Below are positions 52,492-61,939 of a stretch of 64,000 nucleotides of DNA, in pieces (position 1 is the first letter of the stretch; every line of letters begins with the position of its first letter). The position numbers and the translations under genes were made by a program. The notes beneath the pieces were generated by a model that had not been told where the DNA came from, searched no databases, and saw only the letters and a program-made list of their open reading frames with translations. Source of the DNA: Bradyrhizobium sp. LLZ17 (GTDB lineage Bacteria > Pseudomonadota > Alphaproteobacteria > Rhizobiales > Xanthobacteraceae); NCBI RefSeq assembly GCF_041200145.1, contig NZ_CP165734.1:5332001-5396000 (forward strand), in the 5' to 3' direction.

Positions 52492-52869
52492 TCACGCGCC
52501 GGCGGGCACCTGGTCCAGGAATCCCGTGATGCTCTTGATCCGGCCGTCCTTCAGCACGGCAAAATCGGTGCCCTTGATCGGGCTGTCCACATCATCAGGG
52601 CCGAGGCCCCAGGAAAAGCGCACGTGAAAGCGCGCGTGAACGCCGTAGCCGCTCGGCTCGCCGATCAGCTTGAACTTGAAGTCGGGAAAGCGCTGTTGCA
52701 CGCCGGCGATCAGCGCGTCGACGCCGTCATGGCCGTCGCCCTTCATCAGGGGATCGACATAGCTCGCGTCCGCGGTCCAGTTCTCACTGAGCAGTTCGCG
52801 CCGGCGATTGTGTGCGCGCTCGTTCCAGACATCGATGTAGCGGCGGGCGACGGTGATGGGGTCGATCAT
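52492..52869 (-). CDS. NTF2-like (SnoaL) family protein
   Basis: 125 residues with the cone-shaped NTF2 fold: VARRYIDVWNERAHNRRREL, then DASYVDPLMKGDGHDGVDAL and a C-terminal sheet DFAVLKDGRIKSITGFLDQV. Members include cyclases, isomerases and stress proteins. The substrate is unknown. It is probably co-transcribed after RidA, 100 bases upstream. Confidence 0.85.
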   Translation of the reverse strand: MIDPITVARRYIDVWNERAHNRRRELLSENWTADASYVDPLMKGDGHDGVDALIAGVQQRFPDFKFKLIGEPSGYGVHARFHVRFSWGLGPDDVDSPIKGTDFAVLKDGRIKSITGFLDQVPAGA

Positions 52870-52969
52870 GGTCTTCTCCTTCGATGGCGCCGTGTTCGGC
52901 TGACCGTCACTATCGAAGGTTCACGCGCGCTGATCGATTACCTCGCAGGTCATCAGCGCGCGTGAATTT

Positions 52970-53320
52970 TTACTTCGCCGCGGTCACCATGATCTCGACG
53001 GTGTATTGCGGCGCCGCCAGCTTGGCTTCGACGGTGGCGCGCGCCGGGGTGTTGCCGGGGGAGACCCAGCCGTCCCACACCGCGTTCATTTCCTGGAACG
53101 TCTTCATGTCGGTGATGTAGATCGTGGCCGATAGCAGCTTCGACTTGTCGGTGCCGGCCTTGGCGAGATGGCCGTCGATGGTCGCCAGGATGTCCTGGGT
53201 CTGCTTGGTCACGCTTTCGCCGGCGGCGTTGTTGGCGACGACACCGGCGAGATAGACGGTGTTGCCGTGCACGACCACCTGGCTCATGCGCGGGCCGGTT
53301 TCAAAACGCTGAATGGTCAT
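52970..53320 (-). CDS. RidA family protein
   Basis: A 116-residue Rid-family protein: VVVHGNTVYLAGVVANNAAG, QTQDILATIDGHLAKAG and the C-terminal ARATVEAKLAAPQYTVEIMV, including the Arg that binds the enamine carboxylate in active RidA. It deaminates reactive enamine and imine intermediates. This is the YjgH/YoaB-like subgroup rather than classical RidA. The start at 53320 has aggagat upstream. Confidence 0.88.
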   Translation of the reverse strand: MTIQRFETGPRMSQVVVHGNTVYLAGVVANNAAGESVTKQTQDILATIDGHLAKAGTDKSKLLSATIYITDMKTFQEMNAVWDGWVSPGNTPARATVEAKLAAPQYTVEIMVTAAK

Positions 53321-53348
53321 TGGGATCTCCTGTAAATGGCGGCCCTGT

Positions 53349-54298
53349 CTAGCCCAGCGCACTATGCTGTGCCACCCCAGGCACGCATGCGTTGCCGGCG
53401 AAGCATGCGCGGCCCGACGGAAACCGGCTGAAGCACATCCAGATCGTCTCGGCGCCGTCGATGTCCGCGTTCTGCGGTCCGAGAGGTGAGCCGCGGTCTT
53501 CGGGAAGCGCGCATCGGGAGAGAAGCCTGGCATGCGGTGGCCGCCCTGGTTGAGGCGATCGAGCACGACGTCGTCTCCGCGTGACTGTGGACTGGTCTGC
53601 GGGCCCCCTGTCGGCATGTCGGTCACCGCAGCGCCGCCGGTCTCGCAGCCGTTGAGCTTGCGCCAGAAGGCCAGCGTCTCCTCCGTCGATCAGAAACCGT
53701 CCGCGGCAAAATAGCTCGATCCGCGCCTCGTGGGGGACCAGCGGGTCGGCCGTGCCGTTGATGATCAGCATCGGCCGCGGCCGTGGCAAGTAACCGTGGC
53801 CTCTTCGATGAGATTCACGCTCGCACCTGCCGCAAACAGATCGGCGGGGGGCGCGAACGAGCGTCATTGCCATGGCGCCGCCATTGGAGGTGCCGGCGAC
53901 ATAGATGCGCTTTGGGTCGGCTGTACCGTTCGCGACCAGTCTCTCGACCAGCTTGGCGATGAAGGCGACGTCGTCTGTGCCTTTGGGTGGGCCGCGGGTT
54001 CGGCCTAGGTCCTCGCATCGGCCCAGGCATGGTTGAGCCCGTCAGGAAAGACGACGGCGAAGCCTTCGCGCTTTGCAACCTGCGGCCAGGCTGTCCGCGC
54101 GATCATGTCGGCGCCATCCTGGGTGTTGCCATGCAGCACGACCATAAGCGGCGCCGGCTTTTTCGCCGGCAACTGCGCGGTGTAGGAGCGCTTTGTGCCA
54201 TCAACGTCGATCGTATCGGCCGCTGCGGGATGGGCGAACCAGATCGCCGCCATGGACAGCAGAACGGGCAGCCAGTCTGGTCGCGTGGTCAAGGCCAT
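53349..54298 (-). pseudogene. PHB-depolymerase/feruloyl-esterase-like gene broken by several frameshifts
   Basis: The reading starts at 54298 with a signal peptide ending AAIWFAHPAAA, then VVLHGNTQDGADMI and FPDGLNHAWADART, and hits a stop at 54005. The continuation is in another frame (GTDDVAFIAKLVERL, then VAGTSNGGAMAM with the catalytic-Ser elbow). Further frame switches follow around FAAGAS, MLIINGTADPLVPHE, ETLAFWRKLNGCETGG and GHRMPGF. This is the extracellular esterase (LpqC-like) family with at least three indels and probably one deletion. It is clearly non-functional. Confidence 0.85.
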
Positions 54299-54483
54299 GA
54301 TGCACGTCCACTACGGTCGTCACCGCTTCAAAGCGGCATTATCGCCGGCGCGGGAGCCTTGCACAAAAAAGATGCAGGGCTAAGGAGACGAGAGCCGTGA
54401 GCGTCATTGAGTTCCAGCAAAGACAGGTGTTCAGTCTTTCGACAATTATTGGTTGAAAATGAATTTTCGCAACGGGGCCTGCT

Positions 54484-55491
54484 GTGCTTCAGTTGGAACA
54501 ATTTCTCAATTTGCCGGACCTATTTGTTTTCATTGAAGAAAAAATTGGTATCGGGATCTGGCGCATTGATGCTGCGGGCCAGATGCAATGGTCGCGCGGG
54601 GTGTTCAGCCTGTTGGGGCTGGATCCGCGCAGAACCACTCCGTCTTTTGCGGCGTACGAGAGACGAATTCATCCGGAGGATCGCCGGTCGCCAGGTGCTC
54701 CGGGGGAATTCCTGTTCGATCGATCCTTGTTTGATGGCGAATTTCGCATCATCCGGCCCGGCGGGTCCCTGCGCTGGATTCGTGTCGAGTCCGAGGTGCT
54801 GCTGGATAGTGCCGGCGAGCCGGACTGTGTCCTCGGAGTCGCAATCGACATCACCGAGCAGCACAGGCTGCTGCAACCCTTCAAGGAGGATGCAGGGCGC
54901 TACGCGGCTCTCAGCCAGGTCGTGGATGGCTTGTTGTGGATTGGCAATTCCGACGGCAGGATCACGGCTCTGGTGAATGGGCCGAAGATATCGGAAGCCG
55001 ACAAGTTCCTTGGCAGGGGCTGGGTTGATCTGGTCCACGAAGAGGAGCGCGAAGCAGCCCTGAAGAGTTGGGCGACTGCAGCCGAAACGGGACGGCCCTA
55101 CAACGTAGAACACCGGTTGCGGCAGCCCGATGGATCCTATCGGTTGCACCGCTGCAAGGCCGTGCCGGTCGTGCATTCGGATGGCAGCATTCGGGAGTGG
55201 CTGGGGACTTCCACGGATATGCAACAGCCTCAACTCTCAATTCAGCACGGGGCGACATCGAGGCTGACCGGAGCACAATTGCGGGCGGCCCGTGGCATGC
55301 TGAACTGGTCGGTGAAGCAGTTGGCGGCGCGAACCGGGATCTCTGCCGCCGTTATCCGCGGGCTGGAGGAGCGGCATGGCTTTTTGCGACTGCCCGAGGA
55401 GACGCTCAGCACACTTCGCGACACCCTCTCGGGCGCAGGCATCGAGTTCATCTTTCCGGCGGTTGGTCAGCCTGGCGTTCGGCCGCGATAA
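54484..55491 (+). CDS. PAS-PAS sensor protein with C-terminal helix-turn-helix
   Basis: 335 residues. Two PAS_3/PAC modules occur, one at ~15-125 (GIGIWRIDAAGQMQWSRGVF, PAC end VLGVAIDITEQHRL) and one at ~140-250 (WIGNSDGRITALVNGPKI, PAC WLGTSTDMQ). An XRE-type DNA-binding helix-turn-helix follows (LRAARGMLNWSVKQLAARTG, ISAAVIRGLEER, ending LSGAGIEFIF). There is no kinase domain, so it is a one-component sensor-regulator. The start is a GTG at 54484. The neighbourhood is degraded and lower in GC. Confidence 0.82.
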   Translation: MLQLEQFLNLPDLFVFIEEKIGIGIWRIDAAGQMQWSRGVFSLLGLDPRRTTPSFAAYERRIHPEDRRSPGAPGEFLFDRSLFDGEFRIIRPGGSLRWIRVESEVLLDSAGEPDCVLGVAIDITEQHRLLQPFKEDAGRYAALSQVVDGLLWIGNSDGRITALVNGPKISEADKFLGRGWVDLVHEEEREAALKSWATAAETGRPYNVEHRLRQPDGSYRLHRCKAVPVVHSDGSIREWLGTSTDMQQPQLSIQHGATSRLTGAQLRAARGMLNWSVKQLAARTGISAAVIRGLEERHGFLRLPEETLSTLRDTLSGAGIEFIFPAVGQPGVRPR

Positions 55492-55999
55492 GCGCGGAAA
55501 ATTTTCGCAACCGCCTTCGTATTTTTCGTGGTCTCGATACGAACTTTAGTTCGCTCGACCGCAATTCTTGGATGGCGGCCCGCCGGGCTTCTCGATAAAC
55601 CGCAGAAACTCTCCTCGCTCTCGCGAGTCTCGAGGCGCTTGCGGCAGCAAACCCAAATTTTGCGCGTCCTTCGGGCGCTGCCGGCAAATTTTTCTTAATC
55701 CCGCAGCAAGCATTTTTTTCCACCATCCGGATGCACGCAAAGGTGGGGATCTTGCGGTTATTTGACCGACGGTAGCATCGGGGTGATTGAGAGGCGCCGC
55801 GGCCGAGCGGGCTGGATAAGCCTCGAAACCGAGGTGACGCCATTCGGTCGCCGTGGTGCGCGCCAGCACCGTCGCAATCAACTCGCCGCACCGCGTCTGA
55901 TGATCGCGACTGAAACATCATCTTCCGCGGCCTGACCGGCACGTGTCGTTCCTGGGACGTATCGCCAGGGGATATTGAGATACTGCGGAGACATTGCCT
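55492..55999. other. 508-bp intergenic region with no supported gene
   Basis: More AT-rich than the window average, with several T-runs (caaatttttcttaatc, gcattttttt). No reading has a plausible start or a known family pattern. It probably holds the chemoreceptor promoter near 55950, but I cannot assign the elements. Confidence 0.5.
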
Positions 56000-58105
56000 A
56001 TGTCTATTTTTCAACTTCGGATTCGCGGCAAATTGATCGCCGGATTTGCGGCAGTATGCGCGATCATCGCGCTTTCGGTCGGCTACACCGTGTTTGCGGT
56101 CGGCGGAATCGCCGGCACCGTCGATCGCATGGTGAACCTCCGCGTGCCCGTCGCGCTCGCGAGCACCGAACTCGTCGGCAATCTCTATTCCACGCTGGCA
56201 ACCTTGCGGGGCTATCTGCTGACGGGAAACCCTCAGGGCAAGCTTGATCGTGCGGCGATGTGGAAAGAGATGGATGCGACCGTCGCTGCGTTCGACGACA
56301 AGGCCAATCAATTCACCAATCCCGAGAACAAGCAGAAATGGGAGGAGGCCAAGACGCGGCTCGCGGAGTTTCGCGTGGCGCAGGACAAGGCCGAAGCCAT
56401 CGCCTTTACCCCTGATGCCTATCCGGCGACCAAGCTGCTGACGACCGAAGCGGGCCCGCGCGCCGAAACGATCTTTCAGGAGATCACCAAGATGATCAAT
56501 GAGGAGGAAGGTCTGGAGGCAACGGTGGAACGAAAGAAACTGCTCAAGGCCATGGCGGATACGCGAGGCAATTTTGCTTCCGCCACGGCCCAGCTCCGCA
56601 TGTACCTGCTTTCAGGCGAGCAGGCCGACAAGGAGAAATTCTTCAAGCCGTGGGAGTCCTTTGAGAAAGGTTATGCCGCGGTCCATTCGCGCAAGGACCA
56701 GCTTACCGCCGCACAGCAGGCCGCCTTCGACAAGATCACCAAGGGCAAGACCGAGTTTGCGCCGTTGTTCGAGAAGATCTTCGCTGTTCGGGAGTCTCCG
56801 GGCTGGAATGCGCCGGTCTACCTGCTCGTGACCGAGGCCGCGCCCCGTGCAGTCAAGCTACTTGCCCTGCTCGACGGCCCGAAGGGCGGCGACGGGACGC
56901 GTTCGGACGGAATCAAGACCAACCAGAAAAAGATGCTGGTCCAGGAAGCCGGCGACGTGCAGTCGGGTATTTCGCTCCTGAAGCTGGTGTTGTGGGTCCT
57001 GCTTGCGGTCGGGCTTGCCCTCGGCGGAGCCATTGCACTGTTCACGTCGCGCTCGATCGCCGGCCCGGTTCGGGACATGACCTCGGCCATGGGCAAGCTC
57101 GCTGCTGCCGACATGGCCGTCGCGATCCCGGGCTTCGGCCGCGCCGACGAGATCGGCGAGATGGCCGGCGCCGTCCAGGTCTTCAAGGACAACATGATCG
57201 AAGCCGATCGCCTGCGCGCCGAACAGGCGCTGGCGGAATCGCGCGCGGCTGCCCAGCGCAAGGCGGACATGCACGAGCTTGCCGGCCAATTCGAGAATGC
57301 GGTCGGGGACATCGTCAAGACACTCTCGTCGTCCTCGACCGAGCTTGAAGCCTCGGCCAGGACCCTGAGCAAGACGGCCGAGACGACGCAGCAGCTGTCC
57401 GGCATAGTCTCTGCCGCCTCAGAGGAGGCCTCGACCAACGTCCAATCGGTTGCCTCCGCCACCGAAGAGATGAGTTCGTCGGTCACCGAGATCAGTCGCC
57501 AGGTCCAGGATGCAGCCAGAATTGCCGGGGTGGCTGTCGATCAGGCGCAGCGGACGAATGATCAAGTCAACAAGCTGTCGCAGGCCGCAGCCCGCATCGG
57601 CGACGTGGTCGAGCTCATCAACACGATTGCTGGGCAGACCAATCTGTTGGCCCTCAATGCGACGATCGAAGCGGCGCGTGCAGGCGAGGCGGGACGCGGC
57701 TTTGCCGTGGTTGCCTCGGAGGTCAAGGCGCTTGCGGAGCAAACGGCGAAGGCGACCGGAGAGATAGGCCATCAGATTGCCGACATCCAGGCCGCGACGG
57801 AGGACTCGGTGGTTGTCATCAAGGAGATCAGCGGAACGATCGGCCGGATTTCCGAGATCTCCTCGGCGATCGCCTCCGCGGTCGAAGAGCAAGGCGCTGC
57901 CACGCAGGAGATTGCCCGCAACATCCAGCAGGCGGCGCAAGGTGCGGACCAGGTGGCTGCCAACATCACCGAGGTGAAGCACGGTGCGGCAGAAACCGGC
58001 TCGGCTTCCACTCAGGTACTTTCCTCTGCGCAGATGCTGTCCCAAGACAGCGCGCGGCTGAAAGCGGAGGTCGATCGGTTTCTCACGACGGTGCGCGCGG
58101 CCTGA
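56000..58105 (+). CDS. Methyl-accepting chemotaxis protein
   Basis: 701 residues. Membrane helix 1 ([20 protein letters not shown]) is followed by a large helical periplasmic sensor (~residues 40-320, four-helix/HBM-like). Membrane helix 2 is [19 protein letters not shown], then come a HAMP domain ([19 protein letters not shown]) and the signalling coiled coil with hairpin tip [20 protein letters not shown] form and [20 protein letters not shown]. It lacks an obvious CheR-binding pentapeptide tail. The start at 56000 is preferred over a TTG at 55994. The ligand is unknown. Confidence 0.93.
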   Translation: MSIFQLRIRGKLIAGFAAVCAIIALSVGYTVFAVGGIAGTVDRMVNLRVPVALASTELVGNLYSTLATLRGYLLTGNPQGKLDRAAMWKEMDATVAAFDDKANQFTNPENKQKWEEAKTRLAEFRVAQDKAEAIAFTPDAYPATKLLTTEAGPRAETIFQEITKMINEEEGLEATVERKKLLKAMADTRGNFASATAQLRMYLLSGEQADKEKFFKPWESFEKGYAAVHSRKDQLTAAQQAAFDKITKGKTEFAPLFEKIFAVRESPGWNAPVYLLVTEAAPRAVKLLALLDGPKGGDGTRSDGIKTNQKKMLVQEAGDVQSGISLLKLVLWVLLAVGLALGGAIALFTSRSIAGPVRDMTSAMGKLAAADMAVAIPGFGRADEIGEMAGAVQVFKDNMIEADRLRAEQALAESRAAAQRKADMHELAGQFENAVGDIVKTLSSSSTELEASARTLSKTAETTQQLSGIVSAASEEASTNVQSVASATEEMSSSVTEISRQVQDAARIAGVAVDQAQRTNDQVNKLSQAAARIGDVVELINTIAGQTNLLALNATIEAARAGEAGRGFAVVASEVKALAEQTAKATGEIGHQIADIQAATEDSVVVIKEISGTIGRISEISSAIASAVEEQGAATQEIARNIQQAAQGADQVAANITEVKHGAAETGSASTQVLSSAQMLSQDSARLKAEVDRFLTTVRAA

Positions 58106-58268
58106 CACGTGAACGCGGCCAGCAACGCGCCATTGGGGCAAGCGGGAAGCAATGAACGGCCAGATTGTGGACGTATCGTTCGAGCCGGAAGCGGCAACGT
58201 CGTCAGCTTACCGCACGGCGAGCCGCCAAGGCAGCTCGCCGGCGCCCCGAAGCGATTTCGATCATGCG

Positions 58269-59927
58269 CTATCCCACCGCCTTCGCCGCGGCGCGGCCCG
58301 CATTGCGGCCCGAGAACAGGCAGCCGCCGAGGAACGTGCCCTCCAGCGAGCGATAGCCATGCATGCCGCCGCCGCCGAAGCCCGAGGCTTCGCCGACCGC
58401 GTAGAGTCCGGGGATGATCCGGCCGTCCTCGCCGAACACCCGCGAGTCGAGATCGGTCTCGAAGCCGCCCAGCGTCTTGCGGGTGAGGATATTGAGCTTG
58501 ACCGCGATCAGCGGGCCCTGCGCGGGATCGAGAATGCGGTGCGGCGGCGCCGTGCGGATCAGCCTGTCGCCGATGTAGCGGCGCGCATTGTGGATGTTCA
58601 TCACCTGCGCGTCCTTGACGTAAGGGTTGGCGATCTCGCGGTCGCGCGCCTCGATCTGCATCTTGACGTGCTCGAGCTTGAGCAAGTCGTTGCCGGCGAG
58701 CTTGTTCATCTCCGCGACGAGATCCTCGATCCTGTCGCGCACGATGAAGTCGACGCCATGACGCTTGAACGCCTCGACCGGCGCCGGCGCGCCCTTGTTG
58801 GTGGCGCGGCGCAAGGTCATGCGCCAGCTCTTGCCCGTGAGATCGGGATTCTGCTCCGATCCCGACAACGCGAATTCTTTCTTGATGATGCTCTGCGTCA
58901 GGATGAACCAGGAATAATCATAGCCGGTCGACATGATGTATTGCAGCTGGCCGAGTGTGTCGGAGCCGGGAAACAGCGGCGCCGGCAGCCGCGTGCCGGT
59001 GGCGTCGAACCACATCGAGGACGGCCCGGGCAGGATGCGGATGCCGTGGCGCGGCCAGATCGGCGACCAGTTCTGGATGCCCTCGACGTAATGCCACATG
59101 CGGTCGCGGTTGATCAGCCGCGCGCCGGCCTTTTCAGTGATGCCGATCATGTGGCCGTCGACGTGCTCGGGCACGCCGGAGATCATGAATTTCGGCGGCT
59201 CGCCCAGCCGCTTCGGCCAGTTCGCCCGCACCAGCTCATGGTTGCCGCCGATGCCGCCGGAGGCGACGATCACGGCCTGCGCCTTCAGCGCAAACGCGCC
59301 GACCACATTGCGCGCCGAACTCTTGCCGCGCTCTGAATCGTCGGTCGCGAGAACGGCGCCGCTGACGCCATCCACCGTGCCGTTGGTGATCGAGAGCGCA
59401 TCGACGCGATGGCGGAACTTGAACGTCAGCCGGCCGCTCCTGGCGGCTTCGCGCGCCCGGCGCTCGAACGGCTCGACGATACCCGGCCCGGTGCCCCAGG
59501 TGACGTGAAAGCGCGGCACCGAATTGCCGTGGCCCATCGCATCATAGCCGCCGCGCTCGGCCCAACCGACCACGGGAAAGCTGCGATGGCCCATCGTGCG
59601 CAGCCAGTCGCGCTTTTCGCCCGCCGCGAACGCCACATAGGCCTCCGCCCATTTGCGTGGCCAGAGATCCTCGTCGCGGTCGAACCCGGCGGTGCCGAGC
59701 CAGTCCTGCATCGCAAGCTCGTAGGAGTCCTTGATGCCGAGCCGGCGTTGTTCCGGCGAATTGACCAGGAACAATCCGCCGAACGACCAGAACGCCTGGC
59801 CGCCGAGCGACTGCTCGCCCTCCTGATCGACCACGATGACGCGCTTGCCCGCGTCGGCGAGCTCGGTCGCGGCCACCAGTCCCGATAATCCCGCGCCGAC
59901 GATGACGACGTCCGCCTGCTCGCTCAT
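58269..59927 (-). CDS. FAD-dependent oxidoreductase, fumarate reductase/KstD-like
   Basis: 552 residues. The N-terminal dinucleotide-binding motif VVIVGAGLSGLVAATELADA is followed by VIVASGGIGGNH and the C-terminal FAD motif GLYAVGEASGFGGGGMHGYR. The family (3-ketosteroid dehydrogenase, flavocytochrome c-like) dehydrogenates or reduces activated C-C bonds. No steroid gene is nearby, so the substrate is unknown. It is convergent with the chemoreceptor gene. Confidence 0.88.
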   Translation of the reverse strand: MSEQADVVIVGAGLSGLVAATELADAGKRVIVVDQEGEQSLGGQAFWSFGGLFLVNSPEQRRLGIKDSYELAMQDWLGTAGFDRDEDLWPRKWAEAYVAFAAGEKRDWLRTMGHRSFPVVGWAERGGYDAMGHGNSVPRFHVTWGTGPGIVEPFERRAREAARSGRLTFKFRHRVDALSITNGTVDGVSGAVLATDDSERGKSSARNVVGAFALKAQAVIVASGGIGGNHELVRANWPKRLGEPPKFMISGVPEHVDGHMIGITEKAGARLINRDRMWHYVEGIQNWSPIWPRHGIRILPGPSSMWFDATGTRLPAPLFPGSDTLGQLQYIMSTGYDYSWFILTQSIIKKEFALSGSEQNPDLTGKSWRMTLRRATNKGAPAPVEAFKRHGVDFIVRDRIEDLVAEMNKLAGNDLLKLEHVKMQIEARDREIANPYVKDAQVMNIHNARRYIGDRLIRTAPPHRILDPAQGPLIAVKLNILTRKTLGGFETDLDSRVFGEDGRIIPGLYAVGEASGFGGGGMHGYRSLEGTFLGGCLFSGRNAGRAAAKAVG

Positions 59928-60188
59928 GAGTTCCCCCTGTAGTTATCCGGATTGAAGCCGGCGGTTGCAGCTGAGATCAAGGGCTTGTCGCGTAAGACAT
60001 CGTTAACTTGTTCCAGTTTGGGACCGGGCTTGGGGGCGAATACCTGCCAAGTGCAGCGCCGACGCAACACTGGATTTGAATTTGTTTTGAACGAGCCAGC
60101 GTGCCTAGACAAAACCGCAGAGTCGACAGACGCTGTGCCTGCATCACCACCTGACACACAGATCCGAATTCGACTGGGGCGGGGGATA
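59928..60188. other. 261-bp divergent intergenic region
   Basis: Lies between the divergently transcribed FAD oxidoreductase and the secreted ClpP-like gene. I see no strong palindrome or RNA. Promoters for both genes are expected here. Confidence 0.5.
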
Positions 60189-60711
60189 ATGAAGTTTCTG
60201 ACGGGGTTGCTCGCGACAGTTCTGCTGATCGCGTGTATGGGGGGCTTCCCACGCAGTGGTTCGGATCGCGGATGACCGCGGCGGCCGGATCGGAACCTAC
60301 GTCGACAAATATCAGGACCTGCGCCAGTCCGGCGATACCGTCATCATCGACGGTCTTTGCGCCTCGGCCTGCACCATCGTCCTCGGCGCCATTCCCCGCG
60401 ACCGGATCTGCGTCACCTCGCATGCGACGCTTGGCTTCCACGCCGCCTGGGATTTCGGCAGCAACGGCCGCGCCGTGACCAATGCCGAAGCGACCCAGAT
60501 GCTCTATGCGATGTATCCCTCGCAGGTGAAGCGCTGGATCAGCCAGCGCGGCGGCCTCACCCCGCACATGCTGTTCCTGCGGGGTAGGCAGCTCCAGTCC
60601 ATGTACAAGCCCTGCTACCTCGACGCACAGGCCGCGGCCAGCAGGCCTTTGCGCGGATCTCCTCCGCCAGCGGAAGGTCTGGAGTCCGCCCGGGGGCAGT
60701 TGCTGCACTGA
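60189..60711 (+). CDS. Secreted ClpP-like (COG3904-type) protein, frameshifted at a G6 run
   Basis: The ATG at 60189 gives a signal peptide MKFLTGLLATVLLIACMG, but this frame stops about ten codons later. Removing one G from the six-G run at 60239-60244 would join it to ACMGASHAVVRIADDRGG, a normal signal-peptidase site followed by the long frame ending at 60711. The mature part has VIIDGLCASACTIVLGAIPR with a Ser in the ClpP/SppA-like nucleophile position, and ATLGFHAAWD. Either a consensus error or a slip site explains the break. The enzymatic role is inferred from the motif. Confidence 0.7.
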
Positions 60712-60824
60712 TCAGCGCGACGTGATGGTTGACCCGCCTGCGGCGCTTGTCCGCTGGCGGGCCAACGCCTATTTGAGGGGCAGGAACCCGGCGCTTCCGG
60801 CCGATCATTGTCCCGATCATCTTG

Positions 60825-61019
60825 ATGGCTCAACCACTGCACCCTGCGCATCCGTTACAGGACAATCCGTCCACTGCCGGCCGGACGGCGTCCGTGCTGC
60901 TGTTCGCCGGTGCAGGCGTCGGCGGGCTGATCGTGCTTGGAGCGCTGGCGCTCTGGTTCCACTACGGCAGTCAGGTGTTCTTCGAAATGATCAGGACCGG
61001 CTTTGCCGCCTGCTTCTGA
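60825..61019 (+). CDS. Small single-span membrane protein upstream of the SCO gene
   Basis: 64 residues with one membrane helix (TASVLLFAGAGVGGLIVLGA) and a short C-terminus FFEMIRTGFAACF. It precedes the SCO-family gene by 24 bases in the same direction. It may assist copper delivery or be an unrelated orphan. I do not recognise a family. Confidence 0.6.
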   Translation: MAQPLHPAHPLQDNPSTAGRTASVLLFAGAGVGGLIVLGALALWFHYGSQVFFEMIRTGFAACF

Positions 61020-61043
61020 CCCGCGACAGGAAATTTTCCGCTC

Positions 61044-61634
61044 ATGAGCTCCACCGCCCGTCCGTTGGTGATCGCGACCGCCTTCGCCGCAAGCCTCGTC
61101 GTCGGTCTGCTCGTGCTGTTCTGGGCAATGGGCGGGGTCAGCAAGGTGGCCCAGCCCGCCGCGATCGGCGGCCCGTTCCAGCTCACCGACCAGAATGGCA
61201 AGGCCGTCACCGACGCGAGCCTGAAGGGCAAGCCGACGCTGATCTTCTTTGGCTACACCCACTGCCCCGACGTTTGCCCGACCTCGCTATTCGAACTCTC
61301 GGAAGTGCTGCGCGCGATGGGCAAGGATGCCGACAAGGTCAACGCCGTCTTCATCTCGGTCGATCCCGAGCGCGATACGCCAGCGACGATGAAGGATTAT
61401 CTCTCGAGCTTCGATCCGCATCTCGAGGGCCTGAGCGGCGATCCCGCCGAGACCGCCAAGGTGATCACGTCCTACCGGGTCTACGCCAAGAAGGTCCCGA
61501 CCAAGGACGGCGACTACACCATGGACCACACCGCGCTGATCTATCTAATGGACCGCGACGGCCACTTCGTCTCGCCCTTCAATCTGAAGCGGAGCCCCGA
61601 AGAGGCGGCGACCGAGCTGAAGCGGTATTTGTAA
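61044..61634 (+). CDS. SCO family copper chaperone (Sco1/PrrC-like)
   Basis: A 196-residue membrane-anchored thioredoxin-fold protein. The N-terminal helix is LVIATAFAASLVVGLLVLFW. The copper-binding motif is HCPDVCP, with the distal His in YTMDHTALIY. It delivers Cu to the CuA centre of cytochrome oxidase or acts in redox control. No oxidase genes are nearby. The following gap holds a ctctccc-type repeat. Confidence 0.94.
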   Translation: MSSTARPLVIATAFAASLVVGLLVLFWAMGGVSKVAQPAAIGGPFQLTDQNGKAVTDASLKGKPTLIFFGYTHCPDVCPTSLFELSEVLRAMGKDADKVNAVFISVDPERDTPATMKDYLSSFDPHLEGLSGDPAETAKVITSYRVYAKKVPTKDGDYTMDHTALIYLMDRDGHFVSPFNLKRSPEEAATELKRYL

Positions 61635-61667
61635 GTTCGGCGGACTGATCGCGCGGCGTACTCGGTA

Positions 61668-61820
61668 ACCTCTCCCGCTTGCGGGAGAGGTCGGCGCCTC
61701 CGGGCGATGCGAAGTATCGTCCCGCGCGCCGGGTGAGGGTTCTCTCCTCTGGGGGATTATCCCTCTGTGGCAAGACCCCTCTCCCCGACCCTCCCCCGCA
61801 AGCGGGGGAGGGAGCGCACC
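61668..61820. repeat. ctctccc/gggagag-type intergenic repeat
   Basis: Starts cctctcccgcttgcgggaga, contains gcgccgggtgagggttctctcc, and ends ccctcccccgcaagcggggga. It belongs to the same group as 50063-50095 and the IS5 target repeat. It lies within the 305-bp gap between the SCO gene and the binding-protein gene, where no other feature is visible. Confidence 0.75.
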
Positions 61821-61939
61821 CCGGCCGCAATCCCCGTTCGCGTTCCCGGCGGGATGGTCTATAAGGCCCTCCGATCTCAATGAAATTCGTTCATTTCCCG
61901 CCGATGGCCGCATCGCGACAGCTAAAATCGCCCAAAATC

